A DNA stretch of 11,446 nucleotides, from NCBI GenBank assembly GCA_937897085.1, contig CALCOR010000226.1:1-11446 (forward strand). Direction: 5' to 3'. The position numbers were made by a program, and so were the translations under genes. Below the pieces are notes generated by a model, which worked only from the letters and a program-made list of their open reading frames with translations, was not told where the DNA came from and made no database searches. This stretch comes from an uncultured euryarchaeote (GTDB taxonomy: Archaea; Thermoplasmatota; Poseidoniia; Poseidoniales; Thalassarchaeaceae). Positions within the stretch are counted from its first letter, which is position 1. Every line of letters begins with the position of its first letter. Below, piece after piece: positions 8,125 to 11,446 of the stretch.

Positions 8125-10410
8125 ATGAGCAAGGACGACCAATTGCGCAGAGACTCGCTTGCATACCACGCATCCCACCCGTATGGGAAGGTGCGCACGG
8201 TACCAACGAAACCGCACGCTACCCAGAGAGACCTCTCGCTCGCCTACTCCCCTGGGGTCGCCTACCCCTGTCTTGAGATCGAGAAATGGCCCGAGAGCGC
8301 CTACAAGTACACCGCCAAGGGAAACCTCGTCGCCGTCATCTCGAATGGTACCGCGGTGCTTGGCCTCGGAGATATCGGGGCGCTGGCCAGCAAGCCGGTG
8401 ATGGAAGGAAAGGGGCTGCTGTTCAAGGCGTTCGCCGACATCGATGTGTTCGACATCGAACTCGATGCAAAGGATGTTGACTCGTTCGTCGAAACGGTGA
8501 AGAGAATCGCACCCACCTTTGGTGGAATCAATCTAGAGGACATCGCCGCTCCGGAGTGCTTCGAGATCGAACGCAGGCTGGTCGACGAGTTGGACATCCC
8601 GGTGATGCACGATGACCAGCACGGGACCGCCATCATCTCGGGTGCCGCCCTGCTCAACGGGCTGGAAGTTGTTGACAAGAAAATCGAGGATGTCAAGGTC
8701 GCCGTATCGGGCGCCGGTGCGTCCGCGTTGTCGTGTGCTGAGCACTGGCTGCTGCTGGGCGTGCGCCCGGAGAACATGCTGCTGGTCGACTCCAAGGGAA
8801 TCATCACCGAGGCGCGACGCGACGCCGAGGACATCAACGAGTACAAGGCGCGCTTCGCGAGCGATGTCGACGACGGTGACCTTGCAGACGCGATGATGGG
8901 GGCGGATGTGTTCCTCGGCCTGTCGGCCGGCGACATCGTGAGCACTGACATGCTGCGCGGCATGGCGGAACGACCGCTCGTGTTCGCGCTGGCGAACCCC
9001 GACCCGGAGATTATGCCGGACGTAGCGAAGGCTGCCCGGCCGGATGCCATCGTTGCGAGCGGCCGCTCCGACTTCGCCAACCAGGTGAACAACGTGCTCG
9101 GCTTCCCATACATCTTCCGCGGCGCGCTCGACTGCATGGCCAAAGGGATCACGCCTGGGATGAAGATGGCCGCCACCAAGGCGCTGGCTGACCTCACCAA
9201 GGAACCGGTTCCCGACAGTGTAACACAGGCATATGGACTCGATATCATCCAGTTCGGTGAGGAGTACATCATCCCGAAGCCGTTCGACCGGCGGGTGCTC
9301 GTGTGGGTAGCATCAGCGGTGGCGGAAGCTGCCGTGGCGGACGGAATGGCGGGCATCGAGAGCAGCGAATTCAGCGTTGAGGAATACCGTGAGGAACTGG
9401 AGTCGCGACTCGGGCTCACCCACACCGTGATGCGCAGCGTGATCAACCGCGCCAAGTCGGATGTCAAGCGCATCGTTTTCCCCGAGGGTGACCACCCATC
9501 GGTCATCCGTGCCGCCCACGTTCTCATTCAGGAAGGTATCTGCAAGCCGATTCTCCTCGGATATGAGGACCGCATCCAGCGCCGCAAGGAGGAGTTGGGG
9601 TTGGATTTCGAATGCGAGTGCGTCGACATTCTACAGGACCCGCGGCGCAAGGGGGTCTACATGGAGAAACTGGCCGAGCAGCGGGCGCGCAAGGGTGTGA
9701 CGCTCTACGATGCCGAGCGGCTGCTGAAGTCACGCATGTACTTCGGCGCGGCGATGGTGCAGAACGGAGATGCTGACGGCTTCGTCGGTGGGCTGAGCCG
9801 CGCCTACCCAGCCATTCTCAGGCCGTGCCTCGAGGTGATTGGCACCGACCCGAGCGCTCATCGGTTGGTGGGGATGTACATGATGGCCATCAAGGGGCGA
9901 CTGCTGTTCATCGGCGATGCGACGGTGAACATCTACCCGGACACGCGCACGCTGGCGGAGATAGCCGTGCAGACAGCGCGCGTGGCGCGCAGGTTCGGCG
10001 TGCTGCCACGAGTCGCGATGCTCTCATTCTCCAACTTCGGCTCCAGTCGTGAGATGCGCTCGAACAGGGTCGAGGAGGCTGTCACGCTAGCCCGTGAACT
10101 GGACCCGAGCCTCATCATCGATGGACCGATGCAGGCGGACACCGCGCTCGTTCCCGACATCCAAGAGCAATTTCCATTCATGAAGTTCACAGGCCCGGCG
10201 AACGTACTGATCTGTCCCAACCTGGCTGCGGCGAACATATCCTACAAGTTGCTCGACCATCTCGGTGATGCGGAGATGACTGGACCAATCCTCGAAGGGA
10301 CGGCCAAGCCAGTGCAGGTGCTGCAGCAGGGCGACGGTGTGCGCGAAGTGGTCAACATGGCCGCCATCTGTGCGCTCGACGCCCAACGGCACGCCCAAGA
10401 GACCCTCTGA
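8125..10410 (+). CDS. maeB: Hybrid NAD(P)-dependent malic enzyme with C-terminal phosphotransacetylase-like domain
   Basis: The enzyme oxidatively decarboxylates malate to pyruvate and CO2 with NAD(P)H in the cytoplasm, linking the TCA cycle to pyruvate and lipid precursors. The malic N-domain has [10 protein letters not shown] (Tyr41, candidate general acid), [15 protein letters not shown] (Lys96, candidate base) and the metal-binding [15 protein letters not shown] and DDQHGTAI motifs (residues 136-169). A Rossmann domain follows with GAGASA at 196-201, ALANPDPEI and [19 protein letters not shown]. From about 440 to the end is a phosphotransacetylase-like domain: [25 protein letters not shown] and [19 protein letters not shown]. 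In MaeB enzymes this domain is generally regulatory rather than catalytic. From the ATG at 8125 the protein is 761 residues, close to E. coli MaeB (759). In-frame GTG starts at 8113 and 8062 are possible but add residues without family support; GGAG at 8106-8109 lies 3 bases before the GTG at 8113 and 15 before the ATG. The protein looks intact. Cofactor choice cannot be read by eye. Confidence 0.95.
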   Translation: MSKDDQLRRDSLAYHASHPYGKVRTVPTKPHATQRDLSLAYSPGVAYPCLEIEKWPESAYKYTAKGNLVAVISNGTAVLGLGDIGALASKPVMEGKGLLFKAFADIDVFDIELDAKDVDSFVETVKRIAPTFGGINLEDIAAPECFEIERRLVDELDIPVMHDDQHGTAIISGAALLNGLEVVDKKIEDVKVAVSGAGASALSCAEHWLLLGVRPENMLLVDSKGIITEARRDAEDINEYKARFASDVDDGDLADAMMGADVFLGLSAGDIVSTDMLRGMAERPLVFALANPDPEIMPDVAKAARPDAIVASGRSDFANQVNNVLGFPYIFRGALDCMAKGITPGMKMAATKALADLTKEPVPDSVTQAYGLDIIQFGEEYIIPKPFDRRVLVWVASAVAEAAVADGMAGIESSEFSVEEYREELESRLGLTHTVMRSVINRAKSDVKRIVFPEGDHPSVIRAAHVLIQEGICKPILLGYEDRIQRRKEELGLDFECECVDILQDPRRKGVYMEKLAEQRARKGVTLYDAERLLKSRMYFGAAMVQNGDADGFVGGLSRAYPAILRPCLEVIGTDPSAHRLVGMYMMAIKGRLLFIGDATVNIYPDTRTLAEIAVQTARVARRFGVLPRVAMLSFSNFGSSREMRSNRVEEAVTLARELDPSLIIDGPMQADTALVPDIQEQFPFMKFTGPANVLICPNLAAANISYKLLDHLGDAEMTGPILEGTAKPVQVLQQGDGVREVVNMAAICALDAQRHAQETL

Positions 10411-10437
10411 GGGGGCTGGGATTCGTGCTCTCTCGCC

Positions 10438-10450
10438 CAGGTGACACCTG
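10438..10450. promoter_or_regulatory. 13-base palindrome CAGGTG-A-CACCTG upstream of the decarboxylase gene
   Basis: A perfect inverted repeat with 6-base arms around a single A lies 28 bases after the malic enzyme stop. It has no T run after it, so it is not an obvious terminator. It could be an operator for the downstream gene, but a single short palindrome can arise by chance. Confidence 0.25.
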
Positions 10451-10485
10451 TTGGTGGCGGTAATGCTTGATACTCGGCTGTGTGA

Positions 10486-10587
10486 GGGAGGGCCGGTGGT
10501 CCGCTGACGGATGGCGAGGATACTCTGAATCCCGATGATGAACTCCTGCTCCAGGGACTGTTCGTTCGCATCTGGCGTCACCTGAAA
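10486..10587 (+). other. Open in-frame 5' extension of the decarboxylase without ATG, GTG or TTG
   Basis: The decarboxylase frame is open back to a TGA at 10483-10485. The translation of 10507-10587 (GEDTLNPDDELLLQGLFVR, then IWRHLK) looks like the amphipathic N-terminal helix of group II decarboxylases, so it is probably coding. No ATG, GTG or TTG occurs in frame before the GTG at 10588. In-frame CTG codons sit at 10504 and 10525. A purine-rich AGGGAGG at 10485-10491 lies 12 bases before the first of these. An out-of-frame ATG at 10511 meets a stop after five codons. The true start is either non-standard or hidden by a small frameshift. Confidence 0.5.
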
Positions 10588-11446
10588 GTGCAATCGGCCG
10601 ACGACGAGCCGCTGACCAAGGCGACCGCTCCCGACAAGTTGCTGAAACAACTAGATCTGGCGGTGTCGCGCCATGGAGTCGACCCCGATGCTCTTCTACG
10701 CTTGATCGATGTCTATCTCGAAGAGTCAGTGCGCACCCGCAACCCTCGCTACATGCAATCGCTGTGGGGTAACACACTCATCCCCGGGCTCGCTGGAGAC
10801 ATGCTCGCCTCTCTGACGAACACCTCGATGCACACCTACGAGATCTCTCCCATGGCCACCCTGATCGAGCAGGAGATGGTGCAGACGATGGCGCGTATGG
10901 CCGGCTTCGACTCCGGTGAAGGGGTGTTCACCAGTGGAGGGTCCAAAGGCAACCTCTACGGATTGCTGTGCGCGCGTGACTGGAAACTTCCGGGGGTCCA
11001 GCATGATGGTCTGTCTGGCAGAACCCTGGTGGCGTTCGTCTCCGACGAATCACACTACTCGGTGAAGATGGCCATCAACGTGCTGGGTATCGGACTAGAC
11101 CACCTGATCGCCATTCCCTGCGACTCTGATGGACGGATGGACGTCGATGTTCTGAGTCAAGAGATTGACAACCAGAAGCGCGCCGGCCGAATGCCATTCT
11201 GCGTTGTGGCAACCTCGGGCACAACCGTTCGCGGTGCCTTCGACCCTCTGCCTGAGATCGCCGAGGTGTGTGCACGTGAATACCTCTGGCTGCACGTCGA
11301 CGCCTCCTGGGGGGGTGCCGCGCTGCTCTCGCCGAAACACCGCTCTCTGCTGGCGGGCATCGAACTCGCTGACTCACTCTGCTGGGACCCGCACAAACTG
11401 ATGGGCATGCCGATCTCCTGCTCGGTGTTCTTGGCGCGCAAAGCCA
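10588..11446 (+). CDS. Group II pyridoxal-phosphate amino-acid decarboxylase, glutamate/cysteine-sulfinate decarboxylase type (3' end beyond the window)
   Basis: The frame runs to the right edge without a stop, giving 286 residues from the first usual start, GTG 10588. The sequence follows animal-type GAD/CSAD proteins closely: NPRYMQSLWGN, NTSMHTYEISPM, GVFTSGGSKGNLYGLLCAR, the PLP-stacking His in SDESHYSVK (codon 11053-11055), VVATSGTTVRGAFDPL, the PLP N1-binding Asp in HVDASWGGA (11299-11301), and the Schiff-base Lys in WDPHKLMGM (11395-11397). The family removes the alpha-carboxyl of an acidic amino acid (glutamate to GABA, cysteine sulfinate to hypotaurine, or aspartate to beta-alanine). 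The substrate cannot be decided here, partly because the C-terminal part is outside the window. The gene probably begins upstream of 10588, since coding-like sequence extends to about 10507. It lies about 180 bases (or fewer) after the malic enzyme gene on the same strand, so co-transcription is possible. Confidence 0.93.
   Translation, partial: MQSADDEPLTKATAPDKLLKQLDLAVSRHGVDPDALLRLIDVYLEESVRTRNPRYMQSLWGNTLIPGLAGDMLASLTNTSMHTYEISPMATLIEQEMVQTMARMAGFDSGEGVFTSGGSKGNLYGLLCARDWKLPGVQHDGLSGRTLVAFVSDESHYSVKMAINVLGIGLDHLIAIPCDSDGRMDVDVLSQEIDNQKRAGRMPFCVVATSGTTVRGAFDPLPEIAEVCAREYLWLHVDASWGGAALLSPKHRSLLAGIELADSLCWDPHKLMGMPISCSVFLARKA

Noticed and set aside
7986..8206. Small minus-strand frames of 65-70 residues over the intergenic region and the malic enzyme start
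   Set aside because: They span the promoter region and the antisense of the conserved malic enzyme N-terminus, and have no motif or promoter of their own.
8301..9527. 408-residue minus-strand frame inside the malic enzyme gene
   Set aside because: It is the antisense of the well-conserved malic enzyme domain. It is Ser/Thr/Ala-rich, low in complexity and without motifs.
10087..11004. Minus-strand frames (10087-10650, 10352-10777, 10726-11004) near the decarboxylase
   Set aside because: They overlap the conserved ends of the malic enzyme and decarboxylase genes on the opposite strand and show no family features.

Overview
The window most resembles a marine, Poseidoniales-like (Marine Group II) euryarchaeon. 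This is an inference from style, not from a marker gene. It rests on a giant secreted protein ending in repeated Pro-Asp-Asp-x-Gly fibronectin-like modules, a TATA-like box about 30 bases upstream of that gene with no ribosome binding site, moderately high GC, and little intergenic space. A bacterial origin is not excluded. No rRNA, tRNA, CRISPR array, insertion sequence or prophage signature was seen.

Layout: (1) Positions 1-7959, minus strand, are one uninterrupted reading frame of 2,653 codons that runs off the left edge. It encodes an exported protein with a signal peptide, a roughly 130-residue N-terminal domain, about 35 beta-propeller blade repeats (enough for about five seven-bladed propellers), a linker domain, and six fibronectin III-like modules before the edge. 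The many medium-sized frames on both strands inside this region are shadows of it. (2) Positions 7960-8124 are a divergent promoter region with a TATA-like box for the giant gene, a small inverted repeat and a nine-T run. (3) Positions 8125-10410, plus strand, encode a complete hybrid malic enzyme with a C-terminal phosphotransacetylase-like domain (MaeB type). (4) Positions 10411-10587 hold a short intergenic stretch with a 13-base palindrome, followed by reading frame that looks like the N-terminus of the next gene but has no usual start codon. (5) From about 10588 to the right edge, plus strand, is the N-terminal part of a group II pyridoxal-phosphate decarboxylase of the glutamate/cysteine-sulfinate decarboxylase type.

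The two plus-strand genes are cytoplasmic central and amino-acid metabolism: malate to pyruvate and NAD(P)H, and alpha-decarboxylation of an acidic amino acid. They are separated by about 90-180 bases, so co-transcription is possible but not shown. The divergent giant gene is a cell-surface or secreted product with no evident functional link to them. The least explained item is the giant propeller/fibronectin protein.
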